This document shows positions 26,043 through 35,969 of a DNA stretch of 64,000 nucleotides, piece after piece (positions within the stretch are counted from its first letter, which is position 1; every line of letters starts with the position of its first letter). Location: positions 1,364,001 through 1,428,000 of the forward strand of contig NZ_AP019308.1 of the NCBI RefSeq assembly GCF_003945345.1, in the 5' to 3' direction. A program made the position numbers and the translations under genes. The stretch is from Paenibacillus baekrokdamisoli (GTDB lineage: Bacteria > Bacillota > Bacilli > Paenibacillales > Paenibacillaceae). The notes beneath the pieces are model-generated. The model worked only from the letters and a program-made list of their open reading frames with translations, ran no database searches and was not told where the DNA came from.

Positions 26043-27599
26043 ATGAGTTTATTGACAGTAGAAGATTTATCCCATAATTTTGGTGATCGTACTTTGTTTA
26101 AAAGTGTATCCTTTCGCTTACTTGATGGTGAGCATGTGGGGCTTGTTGGTGCAAATGGTACCGGCAAATCGACGATGATGAATATTTTGACCGGTAAACA
26201 ATTGAAAGACGAAGGAAAGGTTGAGTGGACCTCTAAAGTTCGCTTCGGCTACTTGGACCAGCATACGAAGCTAGCCCCAGGTAAAACGATCCGTGATGTT
26301 CTAAAGGATGCCTTCTTACCGCTGCTTGAACTTGAGAAAGAATTGAATGAAATTGCCTTACAAATGGCTGATGTTGATCCCGATACGCTTGAAATTCTGC
26401 TTGTTCGAATGGGAGAAATTCAAGAAGCACTGGATATCGGTGATTTCTATATGCTTGACACTAAGGTAGATGAGATGGCGAATGGACTAGGTTTGAATGC
26501 GATCGGTCTTGACCGCGATGTAACGGCTTTGAGTGGTGGTCAGCGGACGAAAGTATTGCTAGCAAAGCTGCTGCTCGAGAAACCTTCGGTCTTATTACTC
26601 GATGAGCCTACGAACTATTTAGATGATGAGCATATTTCATGGCTGACCCATTACTTGAAGGGTTATCCGTATGCCTTTATTCTGATTTCCCATGAAACGG
26701 GTTTTATGAATGAAGTGGTGGATATCATCTATCATCTGGAGTTTTCGAAGCTAACCCGCTATGCAGCTAATTATGAAAAGTTCCTGGTTATGGCTGATAT
26801 GAACAAGAATCAGCATATCGATGCTTATGAGAAACAGCAGGAATATATTAAGAAGCAGGAAGAGTTCATCCAGAAGAACAAAGCGCGTGCTTCAACGAGC
26901 GGACGCGCGAAGAGCCGCGAGAAGCAGCTGGACCGTATTGATCGCATTGATCGGCCAGAAGAATCGGTTAAACCGACCTTTGGCTTTAAGGAATCCCGGA
27001 CGAGCGGTAAAACCGTATTTGAAGCTCAAGGTCTTCAAATTGGCTATAATCGCCCACTTCTCCCGGAGATGAACATGCTGGTTGAACGTGGTGATAAGAT
27101 TGCCATCGTCGGCTGTAACGGGATTGGTAAATCAACGCTTCTTAAGACGATTCTAGGTGTTATTCCACCACTAGATGGTAAAATATATCGCGGTGATTTT
27201 CTGCACCCGGCTTATTTTGAGCAGGAAGCGAAAGCACCAACAATGACACCTCTTGATGATGTGTGGAACGAATTCTCGTCGATGAATCAGCATGAAGTAC
27301 GTGCGGCGTTAGCGCGCTGTGGACTTAAGAATGAGCATATTACGCGTTCGCTCAATCAGCTCAGCGGTGGCGAGCAGGCGAAGGTGCGACTATGTAAATT
27401 GATGATGCGAGAGAGTAATTGGATCGCATTCGATGAGCCCACCAACCATCTGGACGTCGTAGCGAAAGCTGAGCTCAAACGGGCACTTCAAGCTTTTAAA
27501 GGCACAATCGTTCTTGTCTCCCATGAGCCAGATTTCTATGAGGACTGGGTAACGAAGGTTTGGGACGTTGAGCAATGGTCCATGCAGCCAAGCAATTAA
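26043..27599 (+). CDS. ABC-F ATPase (ribosome-associated)
   Basis: 518 residues with two ABC domains in tandem and no membrane segment. Domain 1 has GANGTGKST, LSGGQRTKV and LLLDEPTNYLD; domain 2 has GCNGIGKST, LSGGEQAKV and FDEPTNHLD. A charged linker (about 240-310) joins them, as in ABC-F translation factors. The overall form is nearest the YkpA/YbiT group. Such proteins act on stalled ribosomes at the E site; some give antibiotic resistance, but nothing here points to that. Confidence 0.92.
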   Translation: MSLLTVEDLSHNFGDRTLFKSVSFRLLDGEHVGLVGANGTGKSTMMNILTGKQLKDEGKVEWTSKVRFGYLDQHTKLAPGKTIRDVLKDAFLPLLELEKELNEIALQMADVDPDTLEILLVRMGEIQEALDIGDFYMLDTKVDEMANGLGLNAIGLDRDVTALSGGQRTKVLLAKLLLEKPSVLLLDEPTNYLDDEHISWLTHYLKGYPYAFILISHETGFMNEVVDIIYHLEFSKLTRYAANYEKFLVMADMNKNQHIDAYEKQQEYIKKQEEFIQKNKARASTSGRAKSREKQLDRIDRIDRPEESVKPTFGFKESRTSGKTVFEAQGLQIGYNRPLLPEMNMLVERGDKIAIVGCNGIGKSTLLKTILGVIPPLDGKIYRGDFLHPAYFEQEAKAPTMTPLDDVWNEFSSMNQHEVRAALARCGLKNEHITRSLNQLSGGEQAKVRLCKLMMRESNWIAFDEPTNHLDVVAKAELKRALQAFKGTIVLVSHEPDFYEDWVTKVWDVEQWSMQPSN

Positions 27600-27659
27600 T
27601 ATCCAACACGATAATTGCTGCTTTCTAAGGTATAGAAGTTGCAGGCGGAGGGATTTGCT

Positions 27660-28901
27660 TTGACTGTTGAACTTACAAAACAACCCAATAAGGGCAACCT
27701 AGCTGAGGTCTTCTTAACAGCACTTAAATTAGGTTTAACCTCTTTTGGCGGACCTACAGCACATATTGGTTATTTTCGAGATGAATATGTCATAAGAAAA
27801 AAATGGCTGAATGAGCATTCGTTTGCTGATCTTGTTGCATTGTGTCAATTCTTACCTGGACCTGCCAGCAGTCAGCTTGGCATGGCAATCGGAATCAGAC
27901 GCGCCGGACTGTTCGGCGCGTTTGCTGCTTGGATTGGTTTCACTATGCCATCTGCTCTGCTTATGCTGATGTTTGCTTTGACCTCTTCGGGAGCTGACGT
28001 TTCACAGGCGGGGTGGCTGCAGGGTTTGAAGCTCGCTGCTGTTGCCATAGTAGGCCTAGCAGTCTGGAGTATGGGAAGAAGCATGGCTGCGGGTCCTATT
28101 CGCGGGACGCTTGCAATCGGATCAGCTGCGGCTGCATCGTTTATACCTGGCGCTGGCGGACAGCTGGTGCCTTTACTGGTTTGTGCGATCGTGGGACTCA
28201 TCGCATTCAGGTCCTCAGAGCGAGAGGAAGCATCAGCTCTAGAAACTAAATCAAATTTGGTGGGTTCCAACATAGACAAGCCTATCTCTTTTAGAGCTGC
28301 ATGGCTTTCACTATTTATCTTTGTTCTGTTACTGATCTTTCTGCCGATTGCTGCACATTTATCTGGCTCACCGCTATGGTCATTGGCGGACCGCGCTTAT
28401 CGTGCCGGATCACTTGTCTTTGGCGGAGGTCATGCCATACTCCCGATGCTTGAGCAGGAGGTAGTGGGTGTTGGAGCGGGTAAAACAACGACGGAATCTT
28501 TTACAGCTGGCTATGGTGCAGTTCAGGCTATGCCAGGGCCGTTGTTCACGTTCGCGGCTTATATCGGCGCTTCGATGGCAGCAGGCTTCAAAGGCATACT
28601 ATACGGAACAGTCGCACTGATCTCCATTTTTTTACCTTCGTTTCTTCTCCTAACAGGAGCATTGCCGTTTTGGAGCTCGCTGCGTAGGAACCGATCAGCA
28701 CAGGCAGCATTGATGGGTGTTAACGCTGCGATAGTTGGTATTTTGCTAGCTGCTTTGTATAATCCTATTTGGTATGATACTGTTCGCTCTACAAGTCATT
28801 TTATTATCGTACTTCTTATATTTTTACTTCTGCATATATGGAAAAGACAGCCTTGGCAAGCCGTGCTCGTCGCAGCACTAGCCGGCTGGCTCATTCTGTA
28901 A
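27660..28901 (+). CDS. chrA: chromate transporter (ChrA family)
   Basis: 413 residues from TTG 27660 (GGAGGG upstream; a TTG at 27639 is the alternative). Two homologous halves are visible: SFGGPTAHIGYFRDEYV...FLPGPASSQLG in the first and VFGGGHAILPMLEQEVV...AMPGPLFTFAAYIG in the second. About ten membrane segments. The family exports chromate by proton coupling; sulfate-like anions are also possible substrates. The ABC-F gene ends 60 bases upstream. Confidence 0.9.
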   Translation: MTVELTKQPNKGNLAEVFLTALKLGLTSFGGPTAHIGYFRDEYVIRKKWLNEHSFADLVALCQFLPGPASSQLGMAIGIRRAGLFGAFAAWIGFTMPSALLMLMFALTSSGADVSQAGWLQGLKLAAVAIVGLAVWSMGRSMAAGPIRGTLAIGSAAAASFIPGAGGQLVPLLVCAIVGLIAFRSSEREEASALETKSNLVGSNIDKPISFRAAWLSLFIFVLLLIFLPIAAHLSGSPLWSLADRAYRAGSLVFGGGHAILPMLEQEVVGVGAGKTTTESFTAGYGAVQAMPGPLFTFAAYIGASMAAGFKGILYGTVALISIFLPSFLLLTGALPFWSSLRRNRSAQAALMGVNAAIVGILLAALYNPIWYDTVRSTSHFIIVLLIFLLLHIWKRQPWQAVLVAALAGWLIL

Positions 28902-29000
28902 CATAGGCTTAGCGATTACTTGCAAAGACCAACATGCATCTTTAAGATAAGGGAAACAGGAAACCCTAAATCAATCGAAGAGAAGTGGGTGGACAACCAG

Positions 29001-29699
29001 ATGAATGAACGCATACTTGTCATAGAAGATGAAGATGGAATAGCGCGTATTCTCCAGCTGGAGCTCGAGCACGAGGGCTATACCGTCGGTCGAGCAGCAG
29101 ATGGTAGAAGCGGGCTAGAGAAAGCCGTCTCTGGAGAATGGGACATGCTTCTCCTTGATGTGATGCTTCCAGAAATGAATGGGATCGAGGTACTGCGCCG
29201 CTTAAGACAGGCAGGTAATCCGATACCTATTATTTTATTGACCGCTCGAGATACGATACCTGATAAAGTCAGTGGATTCGAACAGGGTGCCAACGACTAT
29301 GTAACGAAGCCTTTCGCGATGGAGGAGCTTCTTGCAAGGGTTCGAAATTTATTGCGTATTTTTCAGCAGCCAGTGAAGGAAGCAGAAAGCCCTGATGTAC
29401 TTAAAACGGCAGATTTAACAATTGAGCTTCGCACGCGCAAAGTATTCCGGAAGGAAATCCCAATTGAGCTAACACCTCGAGAGTTTGAGCTGCTTGTTTA
29501 TTTGGCTGAACACCGGAATGAGGAAAAGTCGCGTGAGGATATTTTGTCCGAAGTATGGGGCTATGATTTTATCGGGGAAACCAACTTAGTAGATGTGTAT
29601 ATCCGATATTTGAGACAGAAGATTGATAAAGGTTATAGGCATAAGCTTATTCATACAATCCGCGGGGTTGGCTATATGCTCAAGGAGCCTGACGCATGA
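29001..29699 (+). CDS. OmpR/PhoB-type response regulator
   Basis: 232 residues from ATG 29001. Receiver with acidic residues near 10-12, phospho-acceptor D53, T81 and K103, then a winged-helix DNA-binding domain (LTPREFELLVYLAEH...LVDVYIRYLRQKID). It overlaps the histidine kinase gene by four bases. The pair resembles ArlRS of staphylococci in both length and sequence style, but targets cannot be read. Confidence 0.94.
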   Translation: MNERILVIEDEDGIARILQLELEHEGYTVGRAADGRSGLEKAVSGEWDMLLLDVMLPEMNGIEVLRRLRQAGNPIPIILLTARDTIPDKVSGFEQGANDYVTKPFAMEELLARVRNLLRIFQQPVKEAESPDVLKTADLTIELRTRKVFRKEIPIELTPREFELLVYLAEHRNEEKSREDILSEVWGYDFIGETNLVDVYIRYLRQKIDKGYRHKLIHTIRGVGYMLKEPDA

Positions 29700-31051
29700 C
29701 ACTCCGCAGAAGATTTACTTTTTTTACAATTTTCTGGTTAATTTTCATCCTGATTTTGTTCAACATTTTCGTCTATTTGTTCGTCATAAAGATAACGATA
29801 CGCAGTGAAGATCAGCTTCTGACGAATAAAGTGAATATTTTACTTGAGGATAAGCGGATTTATGAACCTACACAGCTGTCCAATAGTGAGCTGCTTCGTG
29901 ATTACTACAACGTTAGTGAATTAATGCGTATCGTCGATTTTGATGGCAAGGTCGTGAATATGCAGGGCTCCGATCCGCAGTTAATCGCTTTGAAGCCCGT
30001 TTTTAGCGTTCAGCATGATACGGGTATGATTTTTATAGACGGTCGCAGGGTCCTCTATATGAAAGTCCCTTTATTCAAGGATAATCGCGTCATCGGTACG
30101 CTGGAGTTATATCGGAAGCTGACGCTATTGGATAGTTATTTGCAGGTGCTTGTAATTGCCTTAACCATTACTAGCATTGGTGCAATCTTGTTTGCTATCT
30201 TCGGCACATATTGGTTCACTTCAAGGCTCACATCACCTATTCAACATATGGTGCAGACGATGCGTGAAATCGACCGAAGCGGTAAGCTCAGGAAAATTGA
30301 GCTGCATCAAAGGGATCAATCTGCTGAACTTCTTCAGCTAGCTAGAGCTTTTAATCAAATGATTGAACGTTTGGACCGTACGTTCGAAAGGCAGAAACAA
30401 TTCGTTGCGGATGCTTCCCACGAGCTTAAGACGCCGCTTACCGTTATCAGCAGCTATGCAGGTATGCTGAAGCGTTGGGGCAGAGACGATGAGAATGTGC
30501 GTGATGAGGCGATCGAAGCGATCAGTAATGAGGCAAATCGGCTGCAGAATCTAACCAAATCGATGCTTATTCTAGCACAAGCTGATCAAGAGGATTGGTT
30601 GAAGGTAGAGCCTGTTGATCTGGTTCAGCTTGCTGATGAGACTGCCGATATGCTTCATATGACATTTCAACGGATGATTCGCGTCCACACCGGCAAACAG
30701 GATGTTCGTCTAAATGGGGACAAGGATAAGATCCGGCAGCTGCTCGTTATCCTGCTTGATAATGCTATTAAATATAGCAAAGATGCCATTGATATTACGT
30801 TATCGGTATCGAAGGGTGTTGTGAGGATGTCTGTCGCTGACAAAGGAATTGGCATTCCCGATGATGAGATGCCATTTCTATTTGAACGCTTTTTCCGTGT
30901 GGATGGTGCTAGAAGTCGGTCAACCGGTGGTTCTGGGCTAGGTTTATCGATTGCTCAGCGCATTGTGGAGCTGCATGAAGGTCAAATTGACGTATACAGC
31001 CAGCATGGAAAAGGAACAACCATTACAGTCGCCTTACCGCAAAAAAAATAG
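29696..31051 (+). CDS. membrane sensor histidine kinase
   Basis: 451 residues. Membrane segments at about 9-31 and 148-172 enclose an extracytoplasmic sensor. HAMP region follows, then the H-box DASHELKTPLT, N-box LLDNAIKYS, and G-boxes DKGIGIP and GGSGLGLS. Partner of the regulator encoded just upstream (ATGA overlap). ArlS-like in layout. Confidence 0.94.
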   Translation: MTLRRRFTFFTIFWLIFILILFNIFVYLFVIKITIRSEDQLLTNKVNILLEDKRIYEPTQLSNSELLRDYYNVSELMRIVDFDGKVVNMQGSDPQLIALKPVFSVQHDTGMIFIDGRRVLYMKVPLFKDNRVIGTLELYRKLTLLDSYLQVLVIALTITSIGAILFAIFGTYWFTSRLTSPIQHMVQTMREIDRSGKLRKIELHQRDQSAELLQLARAFNQMIERLDRTFERQKQFVADASHELKTPLTVISSYAGMLKRWGRDDENVRDEAIEAISNEANRLQNLTKSMLILAQADQEDWLKVEPVDLVQLADETADMLHMTFQRMIRVHTGKQDVRLNGDKDKIRQLLVILLDNAIKYSKDAIDITLSVSKGVVRMSVADKGIGIPDDEMPFLFERFFRVDGARSRSTGGSGLGLSIAQRIVELHEGQIDVYSQHGKGTTITVALPQKK

Positions 31052-31255
31052 CCAACCTATAGATGTACCGGCTGCGGATTCCAAGTTTGAATTTCGCGGC
31101 CGGGCTCAATTAGGTTGACGATTTACTACTATCTTCTTGATGATGAATTCTGTCGCATGACCGACGCCTTTTCCTGATGAGGCTGTATAGCTGCCAAGGA
31201 TAGCAAGGAATTTATTAAAATATGATGAGATTTTTTTAATGGAGGCTATCAGAAA

Positions 31256-32116
31256 TTGAATATACGTGTTTGCGCCATTCAATACAAACTGGAGGATATT
31301 ACTAGTTTTGAACAATTCGCTTCCCAAGTGACGCACTATGTAAGAAATGCCTCCGAATATAACGTGCAGTTCGTGCTGTTCCCCGAGTTCTTTACAACAC
31401 AGCTCTTATCCATTGGTGATGATCAGGGAATCCCTCTTTCCATAGATAAGCTTCCAACCTTCACAGATCGTTATGTTTCATTATTTAAAGCGCTTGCAGC
31501 GAGTTATAACGTACATATCGTTGGGGGAACTCATGTCGTTGAATCGGACTCTGGCAAATTGCAGAATACGGCTCATTTGTTTTACCCAGATGGTCGGGTT
31601 GAGGTGCAAGCGAAGCTTCATCTCACTCCTGTTGAAGTTGAGGATTGGAATATGACAGCTGGGGATTCATTGCGCGTATTCGAAACGGAGTACGGAACCA
31701 TAGGGATGCTGACCTGTTATGATATTGAATTTCCGGAGATCGTTAGGATGGCACGTGCCAAAGGCGCTGATGTTATCTTTTGTCCGTCCTGTACGGATGA
31801 TAGGCATGGATTTTATCGCGTACGCTATTGCTGTCACGCTAGAACGATTGAGAATCAGATTTACCTTGTAACGAGTGGTACTGTTGGCTCTTTACGCAAG
31901 GTTGACTTTATGAGGGCGAATTTCGGACAAGCTGCGATTCTCTCACCCAATGACATTCCTTTCCCGCCTGCAGGTATTCTGAATGAAGGTATCATTAACG
32001 ATGACATGCTTGTCGTTGCGGATCTTAATCTCAAATTATTGGCTGATGTTCGCGCCGCAGGATCAGTAACGACCTGGAGAGACCGAAGAACCGACCTATA
32101 TACGGATTGGTCTTAA
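31256..32116 (+). CDS. carbon-nitrogen hydrolase (nitrilase superfamily)
   Basis: 286 residues from TTG 31256 (GGAGG ten bases upstream). Catalytic triad E44 (FPEFF), K119 (KLHLTP) and C153 (TCYDIEFPE). An amidase of unknown substrate. In many Firmicutes a protein of this kind is fused to a GNAT domain; here the GNAT is encoded by the next gene, 25 bases on. The 204 bases upstream hold no recognised element. Confidence 0.9.
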   Translation: MNIRVCAIQYKLEDITSFEQFASQVTHYVRNASEYNVQFVLFPEFFTTQLLSIGDDQGIPLSIDKLPTFTDRYVSLFKALAASYNVHIVGGTHVVESDSGKLQNTAHLFYPDGRVEVQAKLHLTPVEVEDWNMTAGDSLRVFETEYGTIGMLTCYDIEFPEIVRMARAKGADVIFCPSCTDDRHGFYRVRYCCHARTIENQIYLVTSGTVGSLRKVDFMRANFGQAAILSPNDIPFPPAGILNEGIINDDMLVVADLNLKLLADVRAAGSVTTWRDRRTDLYTDWS

Positions 32117-32141
32117 TTCAGTGGGGGTGTGAATAAAGCGT

Positions 32142-32828
32142 ATGCGTAAAGAAATGATTGTTTATGTGTCAGGGAAGCCTCAGCGTGTCATCATTCGTAA
32201 TTATATTTTTACGGATATGGAAGCGATGATCGCCATTCAGCGTGAAAGCTTTCCTCCGCCGTACCCTTCTGAGCTGTGGTGGAATGTGGAGCAGCTGAAG
32301 GAGCATATCTCACGCTTTCCTGAGGGTGCGCTTTGTGCGGAGATTGACGGTCAGCTTGTCGGCTCGATGACGGCATTGCTCACTTCAGATTCAGTCACAG
32401 AATCCCATTCCAGTTGGGAGATTGCTACGGATAAAGGATACATAAGGAATCATGATCCCGCTGGACTTAGTCTCTATGTGGTGGACTTATGTGTTATACC
32501 CGCCTTTCGAAGTGCAGGAATAGGAAAGTGGCTCATTCAATCGATGTATGAGGTCGTCGTTCATCTAAACCTGAAACGTCTGATTAGCGGAGGGCGGATG
32601 CCTGGTTATCATCGTTATGCTAACCAAGCAACAGCTCAGCAATATCTGGACCGTGTAGTTGCTGGGGAATGGAAGGATCCAGTCATAACCTTCTTACTGC
32701 GCTGCGGTAGAATGCCGATTGGCGTTATTGCAAACTATTTAGAAGATGAACATTCCTGTAATTATGCAGCATTAATGGAATGGAGCAATCCATTTTGGAA
32801 TAACAATATGCAACCTAAAGGGAGCTGA
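32142..32828 (+). CDS. GNAT N-acetyltransferase
   Basis: 228 residues. GNAT core with VVDLCVIPAFRSAGIGKWLIQ (acetyl-CoA loop, R/Q-x2-G-x-G/A). It follows the nitrilase-type gene and matches the GNAT half of fused GNAT/CN-hydrolase proteins, so the two products probably work together on an amide-containing metabolite. Substrate unknown. Confidence 0.88.
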   Translation: MRKEMIVYVSGKPQRVIIRNYIFTDMEAMIAIQRESFPPPYPSELWWNVEQLKEHISRFPEGALCAEIDGQLVGSMTALLTSDSVTESHSSWEIATDKGYIRNHDPAGLSLYVVDLCVIPAFRSAGIGKWLIQSMYEVVVHLNLKRLISGGRMPGYHRYANQATAQQYLDRVVAGEWKDPVITFLLRCGRMPIGVIANYLEDEHSCNYAALMEWSNPFWNNNMQPKGS

Positions 32829-32834
32829 GAAGTA

Positions 32835-33503
32835 ATGGAATTCATTCGTATACAATCCATTCATGATCCACTATTTACAAGCATGCACCAGCTGATGCAA
32901 TCTATTTTCCCGCCTGAGGAGGTCTATGCCTTCGAGAAATGGGAGGGGCCGCTTGAGGATGATAGCATCCATATTTATGTTGCTGTTCATCAAGATGAGG
33001 TGGTAGGTGCGACCGAATACCGCTATTATCCGCAGCTGCGAGTAGCGATGACGGATTTCACTATTATCGGACGTGCTGGGCTGGGCGTTGGGCGTTTTCT
33101 CATGAAAAGCAGAGAAAAGGATATCGCACAGCTTGCTGAGCAAAGCGGAACAATTTCACAGGGTATGTTCGCTGAAATTTATAATCCATTAGCGGTGAAC
33201 TATGATTTCGGTGGGATTTCTCCCATGAATCCGTATGTTCGTCGTGAGGTGCTTTCACATATTGGGTACAAAAAATTAGATCTGGCTTACGTTCATCCCT
33301 CATGGGAGGAAGATGGCAAAGCTGTTATTGGGCTTGATCTGTGCTTCCTTCCTCAGGAGGACAGCACTTCGGAGCTGCCAGCTAATCTCGTTGTTACTTT
33401 CCTCAAGCAGTACTATTCGGCATTGCCGGATAAGCCTGATGAGTGGCATGAGATGATTCAACGACTATCAGCTATCGATAATATTGCTTTACTGCCAATC
33501 TAA
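32835..33503 (+). CDS. GNAT-like acetyltransferase
   Basis: 222 residues, six bases after the previous gene. A weak GNAT pattern: VVGATEYRYYPQLRVAMTDFTIIGRAGLGVGRFLM. The acetyl-CoA loop is less canonical than its neighbour's. Probably co-translated with the preceding two genes. Assigned mainly on the central motif. Confidence 0.7.
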   Translation: MEFIRIQSIHDPLFTSMHQLMQSIFPPEEVYAFEKWEGPLEDDSIHIYVAVHQDEVVGATEYRYYPQLRVAMTDFTIIGRAGLGVGRFLMKSREKDIAQLAEQSGTISQGMFAEIYNPLAVNYDFGGISPMNPYVRREVLSHIGYKKLDLAYVHPSWEEDGKAVIGLDLCFLPQEDSTSELPANLVVTFLKQYYSALPDKPDEWHEMIQRLSAIDNIALLPI

Positions 33504-33534
33504 TTTGAAGTTCTGACTTAAGGTGGGGAATAGG

Positions 33535-34314
33535 TTGTCGACAACGGTGACGTTCTGGGGAACGGGGGATTCTATGGGAGTACCCCGTGTTTATTGCTCG
33601 TGCAAGGTTTGTGAAGAAGCACGAACTAGTGGGCATAACAAAAGGCTTCGTTCCCTTGTACATTTATCTGATGAAGAATATGGAACGATGTTAATTGATT
33701 GCGGACCGGATTGGCGGCATCAGATGGAGGCAGCGGGACTGAAGCGAATCGATCGCATTTTGATTACGCATGCCCATTTTGACCACATTGGTGGTTTGGC
33801 TGAATGGGCCGATATGTGCAGATGGCTGGGATGCAAAGGAGAAGTTTATGCCATGCCTGATGTTATTGCGGACATCCATTCTCGCTTCCCTTGGATAGGC
33901 AATCATCTGGTGTTCCATGCTATTGAAGGCGACTTAGAGTTCGGTGGATGGCGTGTCTTTTGCTGGAAAGTTAATCATGGCAAAAATGGCTATGCTTACG
34001 CATTTCGATTCACACATCCTGCCAGTGGACGAAGCTTTGCGTATTGTTCAGACTCCATTGCGCTCACAGAAGAACAGCGTCAACCTTTATATGGCCTTGA
34101 TTTGCTGATTTTTGGGACAAGTTTTTATAAGGAGCCTTTTCCCTATGAGACGCGTTCTGTATATGATGTGATTGAAGCATTGATTCTAATTAAAGAATGG
34201 GAACCGAAGCGGACCATTTTCACACATTTATCACATGATATCGATTTGCAGCATGACTACAAACTGTCCAGTGGTGTGGCTTTTGCAACGACGGGCTTAC
34301 AAGTAACGTTATAG
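33535..34314 (+). CDS. metallo-beta-lactamase-fold hydrolase (PhnP-like)
   Basis: 259 residues from TTG 33535 (AAGGTGGGG upstream; a GTG at 33523 overlaps that site). Opens TVTFWGTGDSMGVPRVYCSCKVC, with cysteines before the metal motif THAHFDHIGG, like PhnP-type phosphodiesterases that have an extra zinc site. A cyclic phosphodiesterase role is plausible, not shown. Last gene of the nitrilase/GNAT/GNAT cluster; a terminator follows. Confidence 0.85.
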   Translation: MSTTVTFWGTGDSMGVPRVYCSCKVCEEARTSGHNKRLRSLVHLSDEEYGTMLIDCGPDWRHQMEAAGLKRIDRILITHAHFDHIGGLAEWADMCRWLGCKGEVYAMPDVIADIHSRFPWIGNHLVFHAIEGDLEFGGWRVFCWKVNHGKNGYAYAFRFTHPASGRSFAYCSDSIALTEEQRQPLYGLDLLIFGTSFYKEPFPYETRSVYDVIEALILIKEWEPKRTIFTHLSHDIDLQHDYKLSSGVAFATTGLQVTL

Positions 34315-34333
34315 TGACTGCTGACAATATTGC

Positions 34334-34373
34334 AACAGGAATGAGACGCGCATGCGTTCCATTCCTGTTTTTT
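34334..34373 (+). terminator. intrinsic terminator
   Basis: AACAGGAATG / CATTCCTGTT stem, then TTTT. It separates the plus-strand cluster from thiN on the minus strand. Confidence 0.88.
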
Positions 34374-34422
34374 GTGATCTTTTTGGTTATGGTGTATGCC
34401 TTTAGGAATGGCTTAGCCTGGC

Positions 34423-35064
34423 TTAATCCATACTTTCAATGACGAGCAGCAAGCCTTCACGAATTCGAATACTTGCGGAGTCTTCGCTGAGCTTGTTACT
34501 AATTCCAAGAGATTGACCGATTTGCAGGGTGGCTTCATCTAAGGGGTACTGAAATCCTTTTAGCGTAATACCTGCGACGGTTGCAGTAAGAGGAAGTAAG
34601 GATACATAGGTATAGCTGCTGCGGATTAAAGTCATTTCATTCCCTACAATTCTTATGCAGTTATGCTTGTCAACAATCCTTGCAAGGATATTTTGATCAG
34701 CTGCTTGTCTTAACAGATGCACATTCGCTAGGGAATGGTCGAATCTTGTGCCTATAGCACCGACTAGCAAGATCTCTTCCGGCTGTTTCTTTAATGCAAA
34801 TTGCCAAGCAAGCTCAGTATCGGTAAAGTCCTTATCTATGGGATCAAAATCTAACGTTTCTGAGCTGTTCGAGCGGATGACTTCAAGCTCCTCAGCTGTG
34901 ACAGAATCAAAATCTCCCAAAGAGACATCGGGTTTATACCCATTTGTAATTAAGAATAATGCACCCGCATCCGCACCTATAAGATAATCATTAGGTTGAA
35001 TAAGCGCAAGTGCCCATTCATTCAGGTGGCCGCCAGTAAAAATAAGGATACGTTTGATAAGCAT
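34423..35064 (-). CDS. thiN: thiamine diphosphokinase
   Basis: 213 residues from ATG 35064 (AAGGAACG upstream; longer in-frame starts lack a site). Key motifs are GADAGALFL, SLGDFDSV, DKDFTDTELA and GAIGTRFDHSLAN, which bind ATP and thiamine. It makes thiamine diphosphate, the cofactor used by PDH E1 and the 2-oxoacid oxidoreductase also encoded in this window. Stands alone on the minus strand. Confidence 0.92.
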   Translation of the reverse strand: MLIKRILIFTGGHLNEWALALIQPNDYLIGADAGALFLITNGYKPDVSLGDFDSVTAEELEVIRSNSSETLDFDPIDKDFTDTELAWQFALKKQPEEILLVGAIGTRFDHSLANVHLLRQAADQNILARIVDKHNCIRIVGNEMTLIRSSYTYVSLLPLTATVAGITLKGFQYPLDEATLQIGQSLGISNKLSEDSASIRIREGLLLVIESMD

Positions 35065-35269
35065 TGGGGGATCGTTCCTTTCGCTCATATATGCTTTTGT
35101 CAGTATACTCGTCCTTGTAAAGATTGACCAGTCTCTTGGGCGTATGAAAATCGCTCTTGTACAAAACGACAAGCGCGGCTAAAATGAGAGAGGATTAAAT
35201 CAGACCTTACTAGACGAACGGGTTGTCTATCAACCTAACTGTTTATTAGGTAAGCGGAGGCAGCAAGAA

Positions 35270-35968
35270 GTGAATTTGCAGATCGATATGGATATTTTCA
35301 CTGTATTCAGCATAATCGGCACAATAGCGTTTGCGGTAAGTGGCGCGATTGTAGCGATGGAAGAGGAATACGATATTCTAGGTGTGTTTGTTCTTGGGCT
35401 TGTGAGCGCTTTTGGCGGAGGGGTTATTCGTAACTTGTTAATTGGTGTGCCTGTTACCATGCTGTGGTCACAAGAGATGCTGCTTAAGACTGCACTTATT
35501 GCGATGATGATTACTTTTATTCTTCCGGTCAAATGGATCAAGCAGTGGAAAAAAAGCGAGGCTTTTTTCGATGCAATAGGGTTATCCGCATTTGCTATTC
35601 AGGGCGCGCTCTATGCTACGGGCAAATACCCACTCTCCGCTGTTATTGTAGCAGCTATGATGACTGGAATCGGCGGCGGAATTATTCGCGATGTATTAGC
35701 TGGAAGAAAACCGCTTGTGCTGCGGGATGAGATTTATGCCGTATGGGCAATGGCCGCTGGAGCAGTGATTGGATTGAAATGGTTCGTAACCGAGGTTGAC
35801 TTACTCATTTTGTTTGTTATTATTACCGTATTCCGTATGCTTTCTGTTCAATTTCGCTGGCGGCTGCCAAGGCGCTCGCTTAAATTTGCATTAGCCCAGT
35901 CGGTGCACTCGGAGGAAAAGCGATTGTTGGCGGAATCGAAGAACGATAAGGTAGAAGGGAGCGGATAA
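35270..35968 (+). CDS. TRIC-family (UPF0126) cation channel
   Basis: 232 residues from a GTG with GGAGG ten bases upstream. Two repeats, each with a glycine-rich segment (SAFGGGVIRNLLIG and TGIGGGIIRDVLAG), and about seven membrane helices. This is the bacterial trimeric intracellular cation channel family; the physiological ion is unknown. A charged tail ends the protein. The next gene starts one base after the stop. Confidence 0.92.
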   Translation: MNLQIDMDIFTVFSIIGTIAFAVSGAIVAMEEEYDILGVFVLGLVSAFGGGVIRNLLIGVPVTMLWSQEMLLKTALIAMMITFILPVKWIKQWKKSEAFFDAIGLSAFAIQGALYATGKYPLSAVIVAAMMTGIGGGIIRDVLAGRKPLVLRDEIYAVWAMAAGAVIGLKWFVTEVDLLILFVIITVFRMLSVQFRWRLPRRSLKFALAQSVHSEEKRLLAESKNDKVEGSG

Positions 35969-35969
35969 T

